Assembly (NCBI RefSeq): GCF_014137975.1
Contig: NZ_JACGWZ010000004.1
Span: 124,001-188,000 of the forward strand
Direction of reading: 5' to 3'
Origin: Halosaccharopolyspora lacisalsi
GTDB lineage: Bacteria; Actinomycetota; Actinomycetes; Mycobacteriales; Pseudonocardiaceae
DNA: 64,000 bases
The position numbers and the translations under genes are program-made. Below, piece by piece: positions 8,861 to 18,357 of this stretch. Position 1 is the first letter of the stretch. Each line of letters opens with the position of its first letter. The notes below the pieces were generated by a model. The model was not told the DNA's origin, made no database searches, and worked only from the letters and a program-made list of their open reading frames with translations.

Positions 8861-9209
8861 TGAGCTCCCTCCCTGGCGGGCTGGATAGCGGGCGCTTGTG
8901 CATCGGTACGAGGGTGCGCGATGCGAAGGACGGGTATGCTCGGAGTTGGGTTTGGTCCGAGCGCCGCTCGCACTTCGGGAGTACGGTCCTTCATGGGCGG
9001 TCCTTTACGGGTGTGAGACCGAGTGAGCGAGTGTCGGTGACGCCCCCCGGCTGTTAGCGGCCCCGTACGGGCCTGTTGTCGAAGCTGGTTACCCGTAAAA
9101 CGAACGCGACCGCGAATTCGTTCCCGAGTCCGTTGTCCGAAGGACGTCACGGCGGTCACACCCGTTGTGCGGAAATCCTGAGAATCCGCTGAGAACCGTC
9201 CCCGTCCGC
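8861..9209. other. sigB upstream region, 349 bases
   Basis: It holds the ECF promoter described separately and the presumed long 5' leader of sigB. I see no small gene with a convincing ribosome site, and no terminator between dtd and sigB was recognised. Confidence 0.55.
9099..9125 (-). promoter_or_regulatory. ECF sigma (SigE/SigH/SigR-type) promoter for sigB
   Basis: Read on the minus strand, GGGAAC at 9125-9120 is followed after exactly 17 bases by CGTT at 9102-9099, the classic stress-ECF consensus. It points at sigB and would leave an untranslated leader of about 230 bases. Mycobacterial sigB is known to be driven by SigE/SigH through such a site; the assignment here is from consensus and position. 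Confidence 0.7.
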
Positions 9210-9635
9210 TCAGGTTTCGACGAGCAGAGTGAATGGCCCGTCGTTCGTGCTTTCCACCGCCATCGCCGCGCCGAATTCCCCGGTCTCCACGCGTGCGCCT
9301 CTGCGCCGCAGCTCGGTCACGACCGCCTCGACGGCGTCCTCGGCCTGGTCGGGACCGGCCGCGCGGCTCCACGAGGGCCTACGGCCCTTGCGGGTGTCTC
9401 CGTAGAGGGTGAACTGACTGACCACCAGCAGGGGGGCTCCGGTGGTCGCGCAGGATTGTTCGTCGCGCAGCGCGCGAATCTCGTGGAGCTTGCGTGCCAT
9501 CGTCGTGATTTGCTCGTGGCCGTCGGAGTGGGTCACTCCCAGCAGCACCAGCAAACCGGGTTCGTCGATGTTGCCCACGACCGTCTCGTCCACGCGTACG
9601 GAAGCATTCCGGACCCGGGTGACGACCGCCCTCAT
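9210..9635 (-). CDS. dtd: D-aminoacyl-tRNA deacylase
   Basis: Hydrolyses D-amino acids (and glycine) mis-charged on tRNA. The 141-residue length is typical. The diagnostic active-site strand SQFTLYGD is at about 79-86, and the C-terminal TNDGPFTLLVET carries the Gly-cisPro-type NxxPxT region, here NDGPFT. The ATG overlaps the stop of the upstream methyltransferase gene as ATGA, so the pair is translationally coupled. Confidence 0.95.
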   Translation of the reverse strand: MRAVVTRVRNASVRVDETVVGNIDEPGLLVLLGVTHSDGHEQITTMARKLHEIRALRDEQSCATTGAPLLVVSQFTLYGDTRKGRRPSWSRAAGPDQAEDAVEAVVTELRRRGARVETGEFGAAMAVESTNDGPFTLLVET

Positions 9636-11191
9636 CGTTCGGCCTCCGACCAGTCCGCGGGGAGCACCATCCCGTGGCGGATCAGTTCTCGCAACATCGG
9701 CACGGCCGCGTTCGTCAATGCGGTGGAGTCCTCGCCGTAGGCGGTGGCCAGCAGCCCGACGAGCTCACCGGCCGGCAGCGCTCCCTGGCACCCGGCGACC
9801 AGCCGCATCCCGAGCTCGTCGATCTCGTGCTGCCACCCGGGGCCGTTCGTGCGGTGCAGTCGGTGCACGAACTCCTCCCAGCCGTTCCGGCTGAGCGAGG
9901 AGACCTGCTCCAGAACCGTGCTGGAGGCCGTCACCAGGCGCGATTCGAGGATCGATTCCGGGGAGCCGTGTTCGCGGAGCCAGGCCGCGCGACGTAGCCA
10001 CTGGTCGGATTCCGGGCCGAGCGGATCGTCGAAGGCCTGCCTCAGGTCCTCGCACACCACCTCACCGTGCTGTGCCTGCGTACGTCCCACCGTGACGAAC
10101 CCGAAACCGATGCCCTCGACGTCGTGCTGGTCGAACCAGTCCAGCCACTCGGCGGCCTTGCGGCGCCCGACCGTCGAGCGCGGGTCGTAACCGGCATCGC
10201 GCAGCCAAGTCCCGACGTAGAGCGCCGGGTCGGCGACGTCGCGCTGCACGAACCAGGCGTCGACACCACCGGGCGGCAGCCATCGGCTGACGCGGTCCTG
10301 CCAGTCCTCTCCGCTCTTGTGCAGCCAGGAAGCCAGGATTTGGCCGGTTCCGCCCTCGTTGAGGAAGGAGGGAAGCTGCCGGACCACCATGGCGCTGGCG
10401 TCGTCGCCCGCCAGACCGGAGTCGCGGTAGACGAAGTCGGATCTGGGGGGACCGACCACGAACGGCGGGTTGCAGACCACCTGGTCGAAGCGCCGGCCAC
10501 GGACCGGGCCGAACCACTCGCCCTCGGCCAGCTCGACGTCGATCCGGTTCAGCCGGAAAGTCGCCGCGGCCAACGCCAGTGAGCGCTGAGAGACGTCGGT
10601 AGCGGTGATGCGTCGCGCGTGAGTGCTGGCGTGCAACGCCTGGACACCGCAACCGGTACCGAGGTCGAGGACCGAGTCGACGGAGCGCCGGGAGGTGGCT
10701 CGGACCAGGCTCAGCGAAGCTTGTCCAACACCGAGCACGTGATCGGTGCGCAGCTGTTGTCCTTCGGGGAGCAGGTCGGAGTCCAGGTCCGAGATGACCC
10801 ACCACGAGCCGTCCGCCGCGGCATGGGGGCGAACGTCCAAGCCCGCACGTACCGCGTCGCCGTCCTCGACGAGCAGTCCGGCGGCCAGAGCCTCCGCGAC
10901 GGCCAGCGGGTTCAGGGCGGCTTCTGCCGCCGTGGGGCTTTCGGCTTCGCCCAGCAGGAACAGGCGTATCAACGTGCCCAGGGCACCGGCATCGGTCGTC
11001 GCTCGAAGGGCCGGTACCGGTTCGCCCCTGCCCAGGGCGGCGTGCGCCTCCGGGCCGAGCAGGTTCACGACCCCGTCGGCGTCGTATCCGGTCGCCAGCA
11101 AGGCCTCGCGGAGTCGGTCGATGCGGTCGGGTGTGAGGTCGACAGTCACGGATCCGATCCTCACACGTCCCGCCGGAGCGGCACTCGGCAC
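9632..11191 (-). CDS. class I SAM-dependent methyltransferase (HemK-like NPPF) with N-terminal DUF7059-type domain
   Basis: A 519-residue actinobacterial methyltransferase. The N-terminal about 1-140 is an all-helical region of the DUF7059 kind. The Rossmann SAM domain follows (VLDLGTGCGVQALHAS near 168-184) with the catalytic motif VVCNPPFVVG near 242-251, which is used by N6-adenine and N5-glutamine methyltransferases. The long C-terminal part (about 340-519) is of the DUF7782 kind. NPPF implies methylation of a planar amide or exocyclic amine, in protein or RNA; the substrate is not known. GTG 11191 is supported by GAGGAG 6 bases upstream. It overlaps dtd by 4 bases. Confidence 0.82.
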   Translation of the reverse strand: MPSAAPAGRVRIGSVTVDLTPDRIDRLREALLATGYDADGVVNLLGPEAHAALGRGEPVPALRATTDAGALGTLIRLFLLGEAESPTAAEAALNPLAVAEALAAGLLVEDGDAVRAGLDVRPHAAADGSWWVISDLDSDLLPEGQQLRTDHVLGVGQASLSLVRATSRRSVDSVLDLGTGCGVQALHASTHARRITATDVSQRSLALAAATFRLNRIDVELAEGEWFGPVRGRRFDQVVCNPPFVVGPPRSDFVYRDSGLAGDDASAMVVRQLPSFLNEGGTGQILASWLHKSGEDWQDRVSRWLPPGGVDAWFVQRDVADPALYVGTWLRDAGYDPRSTVGRRKAAEWLDWFDQHDVEGIGFGFVTVGRTQAQHGEVVCEDLRQAFDDPLGPESDQWLRRAAWLREHGSPESILESRLVTASSTVLEQVSSLSRNGWEEFVHRLHRTNGPGWQHEIDELGMRLVAGCQGALPAGELVGLLATAYGEDSTALTNAAVPMLRELIRHGMVLPADWSEAER

Positions 11192-11295
11192 GTGGCTCCT
11201 CGGGGCGCGACGCCCCGGTGAACCGTGAGATTCGCCATGCTCCCCAGGTGTCGACGGACGAGGCGAAGTGCGACGATGGGGGTGGAGGTGGTGTC

Positions 11296-11622
11296 GTGAG
11301 TAGCTCGCAGCGCGGCGACGACACCCCGGTGCTGATCACCGAGGCAGAGCCGTCCTATGACGATCAGCAGGCAGCACGACGCCGCAAGTACGCGATCATG
11401 ATGTCGTTGCGGATCCCCTGCCTGGTTCTGGCCGTGCTGGTACATCCAATCTGGTGGCTGTCGCTGGCCATCCTGGCGGTGTCCATTCCGCTGCCCTGGG
11501 TGGCGGTGCTGATCGCCAATGACCGGCCGCCCCGCAAGAACGAGCACGTCAACAAGTACCAGCATCGATGGTCCCGCCGTGAGTTGGAGAGCCGCGAACA
11601 CCGCGTGATCGAGAACTCGTGA
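11296..11622 (+). CDS. DUF3099 small membrane protein
   Basis: A 108-residue protein. A short soluble N-terminus (TPVLITEAEPSYDDQQ) is followed by two adjacent transmembrane helices (about 38-80, separated by a short polar turn after HPIWW) and a basic cytoplasmic tail. It matches the DUF3099 pattern of actinobacteria, whose function is unknown. GTG 11296 was chosen because GGAGG lies 7-8 bases upstream; the longer reading from 11218 is glycine-rich and has no ribosome site. It is divergent from the methyltransferase gene. Confidence 0.75.
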   Translation: MSSSQRGDDTPVLITEAEPSYDDQQAARRRKYAIMMSLRIPCLVLAVLVHPIWWLSLAILAVSIPLPWVAVLIANDRPPRKNEHVNKYQHRWSRRELESREHRVIENS

Positions 11623-11700
11623 ACGCGCGCTGACGGCCTTGGGGCGCCACGTGCGGAGCCAAGCACCCCAAAAAGTCTCCGGGTGCGGCATCATGGAGGC

Positions 11701-11955
11701 ATGAGCACCATGACGCTGCCGGACACCGAAACCCGGCCCGAGAACACCGAGCAGACGAGTGATGACCGGCCCGAGGTCTTTCACTACGTGCAAAAGGACA
11801 AGATCGCCGAGAGCGCGGTCACGGGCACCCACGTGGTGGCTTTGTGCGGCGAGGTCTTCCCGGTCACCAAGTCCGCCAAGCCCGGATCACCGGTGTGCCC
11901 GGACTGCAAGAAGGTGTACGAGGGGCTTCCCCCGGGCGGTGGAGACGACGAGTAA
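11701..11955 (+). CDS. DUF3039 small zinc-ribbon-like protein
   Basis: An 84-residue protein with a core of FHYVQKDKIAESAVTGTHVVALCGEVF and a later CPDCKKVY. The cysteine pair CPDC with the earlier CGE suggests a zinc ribbon. ATG 11701 has GGAGG directly upstream. Genes of this family lie beside the YihY-type membrane protein and the helicase in many actinobacteria, as here, hinting at a shared function, but none is established. Confidence 0.78.
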   Translation: MSTMTLPDTETRPENTEQTSDDRPEVFHYVQKDKIAESAVTGTHVVALCGEVFPVTKSAKPGSPVCPDCKKVYEGLPPGGGDDE

Positions 11956-11977
11956 TCGGCGAGCGCGGCGGTGAGAT

Positions 11978-13147
11978 TCATCCGCCGCGCTGTCCGGTGC
12001 CGTTCTCGGGTGCGTTGCCCTGGTCGCGTGCCTCGGGTGAGCGTGGAGACGGAGCCGTGCTGCCGTCGCGCGGCGGTGGGCCGGACTGGTCCGCCAGCGG
12101 CGAGCCGGTGTCCGGCAGTTCGTCCGAGGCCGACTTCACGTTGCCGGACCAGGCCGTGTACCCCTCCTCGGTGCGTAGCCGCTGTGCGGCGCGCTTCATC
12201 TCCAACCTCCGCCAGTGGCGCCGTTCCCGGCGGGTCGGTTTGGCGGGCCAGATCTCCTGGATGGCGTTGTTGAAGTAAGCGCCCCCGATGATGGCCAGTC
12301 CGAGGAAGAACGCGAACAGCAGGAACGCGATGGGGGTCGCGAGCGCGCCATAGGTGTAACCGGTTCCGGCGACCCAGGTGAGGTAGATCCGCAGGCCGAC
12401 GCTGGAGCACAGGAACACCAGCATGGCCAGCAGGGCTCCGGGTAGACCACGGTGCCACGGGAGTTTCTTCGGCAGCGAGAGCTTGTACAGCGTCGCCAGC
12501 GCGAGCACCAGGACGACACCGGTCGCGGGGTAGTAGAAGATCCTGATGGTGGTGGCGATGTCGTCCTGCAGCTCGCTCGGAAACACCGTCGGCAACCAGG
12601 CCGGTCCCAGCGCCACGACGGGCAGGAGTACCACGGCCAGCACCAGGCTGACCAAGTACAGCACCAGCGCGAAGACACGTTGCCAGATGGCGTTGCGCAC
12701 GAGGTACTGGTCGTAGGCCAGCGTGATCGAGTCGATCAGGGACGCCAGCGCCGAGGATCCGGCCCACAGCGACAGCAGGAACCCCAGGGAGACGATCTGG
12801 GTGCGCCCCTGAGTCAGGATGTCACCAACGGTGGGCCCGATGATCTCGTTGACGACGTTCGGACTGAACACCGTCCGGGAAAAGCTGACGATCTTGCTCT
12901 GGACGGTTTCGACGACCACGGGGCCGAACCAGTCGCTGACGAAGCCGAGGCTGCCGAGCAGGCCGAGCAGCAGCGGAGGCAGTGACAACGTCTGCCAGAA
13001 GGCGGCGGCGGCCGACTCCGAGAAGATGTTGTCGTACCACGCCTTGGACAGCGTGCGCAGTACCAGACGCAGCGGCCTCCGAACAGCTCGCTTCTCCGAG
13101 GCACTCCTGTGTCCCCGGCCACCGGTCTTCGGATTCGTCGACCCCAT
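11978..13147 (-). CDS. YihY / BrkB-family inner membrane protein
   Basis: A 389-residue integral membrane protein with six hydrophobic segments (roughly 70-90, 120-145, 165-190, 205-225, 240-262 and 275-300) arranged as in YihY/virulence factor BrkB proteins. Basic N- and C-terminal tails are cytoplasmic. The C-terminal about 90 residues are low-complexity (Pro/Ser/Gly). No enzymatic motif is visible; the family was once mis-annotated as RNase BN. The ATG chosen has GAGGAG close upstream; in-frame starts 15 and 54 bases further out are possible. Confidence 0.85.
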   Translation of the reverse strand: MGSTNPKTGGRGHRSASEKRAVRRPLRLVLRTLSKAWYDNIFSESAAAAFWQTLSLPPLLLGLLGSLGFVSDWFGPVVVETVQSKIVSFSRTVFSPNVVNEIIGPTVGDILTQGRTQIVSLGFLLSLWAGSSALASLIDSITLAYDQYLVRNAIWQRVFALVLYLVSLVLAVVLLPVVALGPAWLPTVFPSELQDDIATTIRIFYYPATGVVLVLALATLYKLSLPKKLPWHRGLPGALLAMLVFLCSSVGLRIYLTWVAGTGYTYGALATPIAFLLFAFFLGLAIIGGAYFNNAIQEIWPAKPTRRERRHWRRLEMKRAAQRLRTEEGYTAWSGNVKSASDELPDTGSPLADQSGPPPRDGSTAPSPRSPEARDQGNAPENGTGQRGG

Positions 13148-13390
13148 CGCGCTCCTCAGCATGGTGCCCCTGGGCGTCCCGAGTGCTGACCCGTACACCA
13201 CGCCAGTGTCACGACCGTCTCATTGTTCGTCGTCAGCTGCCCCGTCGGAGGGGTGGGCGGCCTCGTGAACGGTAAGCTGCGGGGGTCCTGCTCCGGATGC
13301 AGACGGCCGCTCCCGTGCGTGGTGCACCCGGAGTGGTGCGGCGCTTGTCCGCGGGATACGAAACTGACCAGGAGGGAGCGAAGATCAAGC

Positions 13391-15172
13391 GTGTCCGGGA
13401 CGCAACCCGAACAATCAGTACGATCCGTGTTCAGTGATCCCGCACAGGCTCCCGCGCAGCCACTTCGCGCGTGGCAGCGCCGTGCCCTGGCCAAATACTT
13501 GTCGGGTCGACCGCGGGACTTCATGGCGGTGGCTACGCCGGGGGCCGGTAAGACGACCTTCGGGCTGCGTGTGGCGGCGGAGCTGCTGGCCGACCGCACC
13601 GTGGAATCGGTCACTGTGGTCACCCCCACCGAGCATCTCAAGCACCAGTGGGCGCTGGCGGCCGGTGGGGCCGGCATCCCGCTGGACTCCAACTTCAGCA
13701 ACTCGGACGGCACGACCTCGAGCGACTATCGAGGCGTCGTGGTCACCTATGCCCAGGTGGCCGCTCACGAGAACCTGCACCGGTTGCGTACGGAGCGCCG
13801 CAAGACGCTGGTCGTCCTCGACGAGATCCACCACGGTGGTGACGCGAAATCGTGGGGTGACGCCATCCGCGAGGCGTTCACCCCCGCCGCACGGCGGCTG
13901 ACGCTGACCGGTACGCCCTTCCGCACCGACGACTCCCCCATCCCGTTCGTCAGCTACGAGCCGGACGCCGACGGAGCACTGCGCAGCAAGGCCGACCACA
14001 CCTACGGCTATGCCGAGGCGCTGCGCGACGGGGTCGTGCGACCGGTGGTCTTTCTGGCCTACTCGGGTGAGGCCCGCTGGCGCACCAGTGCGGGCGAGGA
14101 GTTCGCCGCTCGGCTGGGGGAGCCGCTCACCGCCGAACAGACGGCTCGTGCGTGGCGCACCGCGCTGGATCCGGCGGGCGAGTGGATCCCTTCGGTGCTC
14201 CAGGCGGCCGACACCCGGCTGACCCAGTTGCGCCGGGACGGTATCCGGGACGCCGGTGGTCTGGTGGTCGCCTCGGACCAGAACAACGCCCGTGCCTATG
14301 CCAAGATCCTGCACCGGATCACCGGAGTCGAACCGGTGGTCGTGGTCTCCGACGACCCGCAGGCCTCCAGCCGGATCGCCGAGTTCGCCGAGTCCGACGA
14401 TCGATGGATGATCGCGGTGCGGATGGTCAGCGAGGGGGTGGACGTCCCGCGGCTGGCGGTCGGGGTCTACGCCACGAGCGCCTCGACGCCGTTGTTCTTC
14501 GCCCAGCTCGTGGGTCGTTTCGTGCGTGCCAGGCGTTCGGGGGAGACGGCGAGCATCTTCCTGCCCAGCGTCCCGGTGCTGCTGGAGCTGGCCAGTCAGC
14601 TGGAGGCGGATCGTGATCACGTGCTGGGCAAGCCGCACCGTGAGAAGGAGGGCTGGGACGACGAGTTGTTGGCTGAGGCCAACCGGGAGCGTGACGAACC
14701 CGGCGAGGAGGAGAAGGCCTACACCTCGTTGGGCGCCGATGCCGAGCTGGACCAGGTGATCTACGACGGTTCCTCGTTCGGGACCGCCGCGTTCGCCACC
14801 ACCGAGGACGAACAGGATTACCTGGGGCTGCCAGGCCTGCTCGAACCGGACCAGGTCCGTGCACTGCTACAGCAGCGTCAGCAGCAGCAGATCCAGGAGG
14901 TGGACCAGCGGGAAACGGCTGACAAGGCCGCGAAGGCCACGGAGCAGTCCACTCGGCAGGAGCCCCGCCAGCAGCAGCCCGAGGGCGTGCAGGAGCGTCT
15001 GAAGGGCTTGCGCAAGGAACTCAACAACCTCGTCTCCCTGCACCACTACCGGACGAAGAAGCCGCACGGGGCGATCCACAACGAGCTGCGCAAGACTTGT
15101 GGTGGCCCGCCCACAGCGATGGCCACGATCGAACAGATCGAGGAACGCATCGCCACGCTGCGCTCTTGGTAA
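13391..15172 (+). CDS. DEAD/DEAH-box superfamily 2 helicase (XPB/RadD-like)
   Basis: A 593-residue ATP-dependent helicase. It carries a Q-like LRAWQRRAL, Walker A ATPGAGKTT near 48-56, Walker B/motif II VVLDEIHHGGD, motif III LTGTPFR, and motifs V-VI in MVSEGVDVPRLAVGVYAT and QLVGRFVRARR. The C-terminus after 480 is glutamine-rich and then highly conserved-looking (LHHYRTKKPHGAIHNELR). It resembles XPB/Ssl2-type actinobacterial helicases; the nucleic-acid substrate is unknown. The GTG start is supported only by a distant GGAGGGAG, so a slightly later start is possible. It is divergent from the YihY gene. Confidence 0.85.
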   Translation: MSGTQPEQSVRSVFSDPAQAPAQPLRAWQRRALAKYLSGRPRDFMAVATPGAGKTTFGLRVAAELLADRTVESVTVVTPTEHLKHQWALAAGGAGIPLDSNFSNSDGTTSSDYRGVVVTYAQVAAHENLHRLRTERRKTLVVLDEIHHGGDAKSWGDAIREAFTPAARRLTLTGTPFRTDDSPIPFVSYEPDADGALRSKADHTYGYAEALRDGVVRPVVFLAYSGEARWRTSAGEEFAARLGEPLTAEQTARAWRTALDPAGEWIPSVLQAADTRLTQLRRDGIRDAGGLVVASDQNNARAYAKILHRITGVEPVVVVSDDPQASSRIAEFAESDDRWMIAVRMVSEGVDVPRLAVGVYATSASTPLFFAQLVGRFVRARRSGETASIFLPSVPVLLELASQLEADRDHVLGKPHREKEGWDDELLAEANRERDEPGEEEKAYTSLGADAELDQVIYDGSSFGTAAFATTEDEQDYLGLPGLLEPDQVRALLQQRQQQQIQEVDQRETADKAAKATEQSTRQEPRQQQPEGVQERLKGLRKELNNLVSLHHYRTKKPHGAIHNELRKTCGGPPTAMATIEQIEERIATLRSW

Positions 15173-15192
15173 CCGGGCCCGGCCAGATAAAA

Positions 15193-15232
15193 GTTCCCCC
15201 GCGGAGGACCCGAAGGCCTTCCGCGGGGGAAC
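15193..15232. terminator. hairpin terminator between helicase and small zinc-protein gene
   Basis: A perfect 13-bp stem (15193-15205 with 15220-15232) with a 14-base loop sits between convergent genes, 20 bases after the helicase stop and 15 after the opposing one. Confidence 0.75.
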
Positions 15233-15246
15233 GAATCACGATCGCC

Positions 15247-15441
15247 TCAGAACTCGACCTGCTCGTCTTCCTGCAGCTCGGCTTCCATGTCGTTCAGGCT
15301 CGACTTGAACTCGCGGGCGTGGTGTCCGCAGAACAGCAGCTCTCCGCCAGACGGAAGAACGGCACGAAGTTTCGCAGCGGCCCCGCAGCGGTCGCAGCGG
15401 TCGGCGGCGGTCAGCTCGGGGCGGGTGAGCGTGTCAGGCAT
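15247..15441 (-). CDS. small zinc-finger-like protein (DUF7455 type)
   Basis: A 64-residue protein. CDRCGAAAKLRAVLPSG and CGHH form a four-ligand zinc knuckle (Cys-x2-Cys ... Cys-x-His-His). The C-terminus is acidic. ATG 15441 has GGAGGGAGA about 6 bases upstream; the longer in-frame reading lacks a ribosome site. Such a gene lies next to the principal sigma factor gene in many actinobacteria. The function is unknown; a nucleic-acid or RNA-polymerase contact is conceivable but not shown. Confidence 0.8.
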   Translation of the reverse strand: MPDTLTRPELTAADRCDRCGAAAKLRAVLPSGGELLFCGHHAREFKSSLNDMEAELQEDEQVEF

Positions 15442-15928
15442 CGGAATCTCCCTCCGTCCCGGCGCCGGACTTCTCCGGCGCCTCGATCCTGCTGCGACCA
15501 CCGGGTCCCTTCTGTTTGGGTCGGTGTTCGCTAGCTCCACTCTTACAGACGTTTGAGCGGAAGTCAGTGTTCCAAGCAAAGTTCGCGAGGCTCGTCACTC
15601 CGTGACACCCGAACGCACCAGTGAAAGTTACTCATGGTGATCAAGTGTTGGAATAAGCCCTGTGACCAGCAAAAATGGACATTGGCTGCCCTGGTTTGAG
15701 TGGCGGGAAAGTCCCCTCGGGGCCTTTGGAGTGTCTTGAGCCACAGTTTTGAGCGGGTAGGGCCACTGGGGATTCCGCTGGAAGCGAACACCCACCGTCC
15801 AGCATTCGGGAGGAAAAAGCGAAATTCGCGCGAGCGGGTACAGCGGGACGCTGCGGGCACGGGGTCACGCACGCGCGAAGGCCGCCACGACGGCGGTGGC
15901 GGCCTTCGCGCGTGCGTGTCGGAGCCCT
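15442..15928. other. intergenic region between sigA and the small zinc-protein gene, 487 bases
   Basis: The right end holds the sigA terminator hairpin. The left part is relatively AT-rich and presumably carries the promoter of the small zinc-protein gene. A weak pair on the minus strand (CTGACT, 16-17 bases, TAAGAG near 15530-15560) is the best candidate. No gene was recognised. Confidence 0.45.
15866..15918 (-). terminator. sigA terminator, 23-bp perfect hairpin
   Basis: 15866-15888 pairs perfectly with 15896-15918 around a 7-base loop (GACGGCG). The stem begins 11 bases after the sigA stop. There is no U-tract. The stem length is well above what termination needs. Confidence 0.8.
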
Positions 15929-17350
15929 TCAGTCCAGGTAGTCGCGCAACACCTGCGAGCGGGAGGGGTGACGCAGCTTCGACATCGTCTTGGACTCGAT
16001 CTGGCGAATCCGCTCACGGGTGACGCCGTAGACCTGCCCGATCTCGTCGAGGGTGCGCGGCTGGCCGTCGGTGAGGCCGAAGCGCAGTCGCACCACGCCG
16101 GCCTCGCGCTCGGACAGCGTCTGCAGGACCGACTGCAACTGGTCCTGCAGCAGGGTGAACGACACCGCGTCCACGGCGACCACGGCTTCGGAGTCCTCGA
16201 TGAAGTCACCGAGCTGGCTGTCGCCCTCGTCGCCGATGGTCTGATCCAGTGAGATGGGCTCCCGAGCGTACTGCTGGATCTCCAGCACCTTCTCCGGAGT
16301 GATGTCCATCTCCTTGGCGAGTTCCTCGGGAGTGGGCTCGCGGCCCAGGTCCTGCAGCAACTCACGTTGGATCCGGCCAAGCTTGTTGATCACCTCGACC
16401 ATGTGGACCGGGATCCGGATGGTCCGGGCCTGGTCGGCCATGGCGCGGGTGATGGCCTGGCGGATCCACCAAGTGGCGTAGGTGGAGAACTTGTAGCCCT
16501 TGGTGTAGTCGAACTTCTCCACGGCCCGGATGAGGCCGAGGTTGCCCTCCTGGATCAGGTCCAGGAAAGCCATACCGCGTCCGGTGTAGCGCTTGGCGAG
16601 GCTGACGACCAGGCGCAGGTTGGCTTCGAGCAGATGGCTCTTCGCGCGTTCGCCGTCACGCACGATCCAGCGCAGGTCGCGCCGCATCTGCAGGGGAGGC
16701 TTCTCGTCGGCTTCCTCGGCTTGGCGCAGCCGCTCGGAGGCGTAGAGCCCGGCCTCGATGCGCTTGGCGAGCTCGACCTCCTCCTCGGCGTTGAGCAGCG
16801 CGACCTTGCCGATCTGCTTGAGGTAGGCCCGGACGGAGTCGGCGGAAGCGGTCAGCTCGGCGTCCTTGCGCGCCTGCCGGAGCGCCTCCGACTCCTCCTC
16901 GTCCCATACGAAGTCGGGGTCGGCCTTGCCGTCCTCGTCCTCGGGGACGGCCGGTTCTTCGGGAATGTCCACCTCGACGCCGGCCAGGTCGCCGACATCC
17001 GCCGAGGTCAGATCGGTTTCGATGGGTTCGTCGATCTCCAGATTCTCGCCCGTGGCCTGAGCCGGGTCCGCCGATGCGTCCGTGGCGGACGAGCCTGTCT
17101 GGGACGCCGACTTCGTGCCCTTTTTCGCCGTCGACTTGGCGGCGGTCTTGCGGGTGGTCGACTTAGTGCCGCCGGAACCCTTCGACGTCCCCTTGCTGCG
17201 AGACGTCTTCGGCTTCTGAGGCTCGTCGGCGTCGGACTGCGGCGCCACCTCTTCGGGAGGGGTGGCCTTCGACGGGGCCGGCTCGGCTGAGGCACCGCCG
17301 GTGGATGCAGCGGAGCTGGAGCGTCGGGTTGCGGTTTCTGCGGCTGCCAC
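15929..17350 (-). CDS. sigA: principal RNA polymerase sigma factor SigA (HrdB/RpoD)
   Basis: The essential housekeeping sigma factor, 473 residues. An Ala/Ser/Lys-rich disordered N-terminus (about 1-155, with a [10 protein letters not shown] basic patch then an acidic stretch) precedes region 1.2 ([12 protein letters not shown]), regions 2.1-2.4 ([21 protein letters not shown]), region 3 and region 4 ([21 protein letters not shown]). The GTG start gives [10 protein letters not shown], like mycobacterial SigA, with AAAGGG about 6 bases upstream; an in-frame ATG 135 bases upstream is rejected. Region-2 DNA is about 96% identical to sigB over 180 bases. Confidence 0.95.
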   Translation of the reverse strand: MAAAETATRRSSSAASTGGASAEPAPSKATPPEEVAPQSDADEPQKPKTSRSKGTSKGSGGTKSTTRKTAAKSTAKKGTKSASQTGSSATDASADPAQATGENLEIDEPIETDLTSADVGDLAGVEVDIPEEPAVPEDEDGKADPDFVWDEEESEALRQARKDAELTASADSVRAYLKQIGKVALLNAEEEVELAKRIEAGLYASERLRQAEEADEKPPLQMRRDLRWIVRDGERAKSHLLEANLRLVVSLAKRYTGRGMAFLDLIQEGNLGLIRAVEKFDYTKGYKFSTYATWWIRQAITRAMADQARTIRIPVHMVEVINKLGRIQRELLQDLGREPTPEELAKEMDITPEKVLEIQQYAREPISLDQTIGDEGDSQLGDFIEDSEAVVAVDAVSFTLLQDQLQSVLQTLSEREAGVVRLRFGLTDGQPRTLDEIGQVYGVTRERIRQIESKTMSKLRHPSRSQVLRDYLD

Positions 17351-17562
17351 GTACGCCCTTTCGCGACGGTCGATCAGGGCTGGCCGGGGGCGCGAAACCT
17401 CGGCCGCCAGAGGTCGGGAACAGCCCGCCATCCGAGCCTTCCGAGGCTTGCCGGGAGACCTCGAATTCGGCGGGTCGTGTTCCATTGTAACTGCGTCGAG
17501 TGAGTCTGGTTCCGCTGCAAGGGGGATTCACCCCTCGTCCGGACATCACGTGGGGGGCGTGA

Positions 17563-18324
<762 letters not shown>

Positions 18325-18357
18325 GCCTGATCCTTCCTATTCGATTCAGGACGAGGT

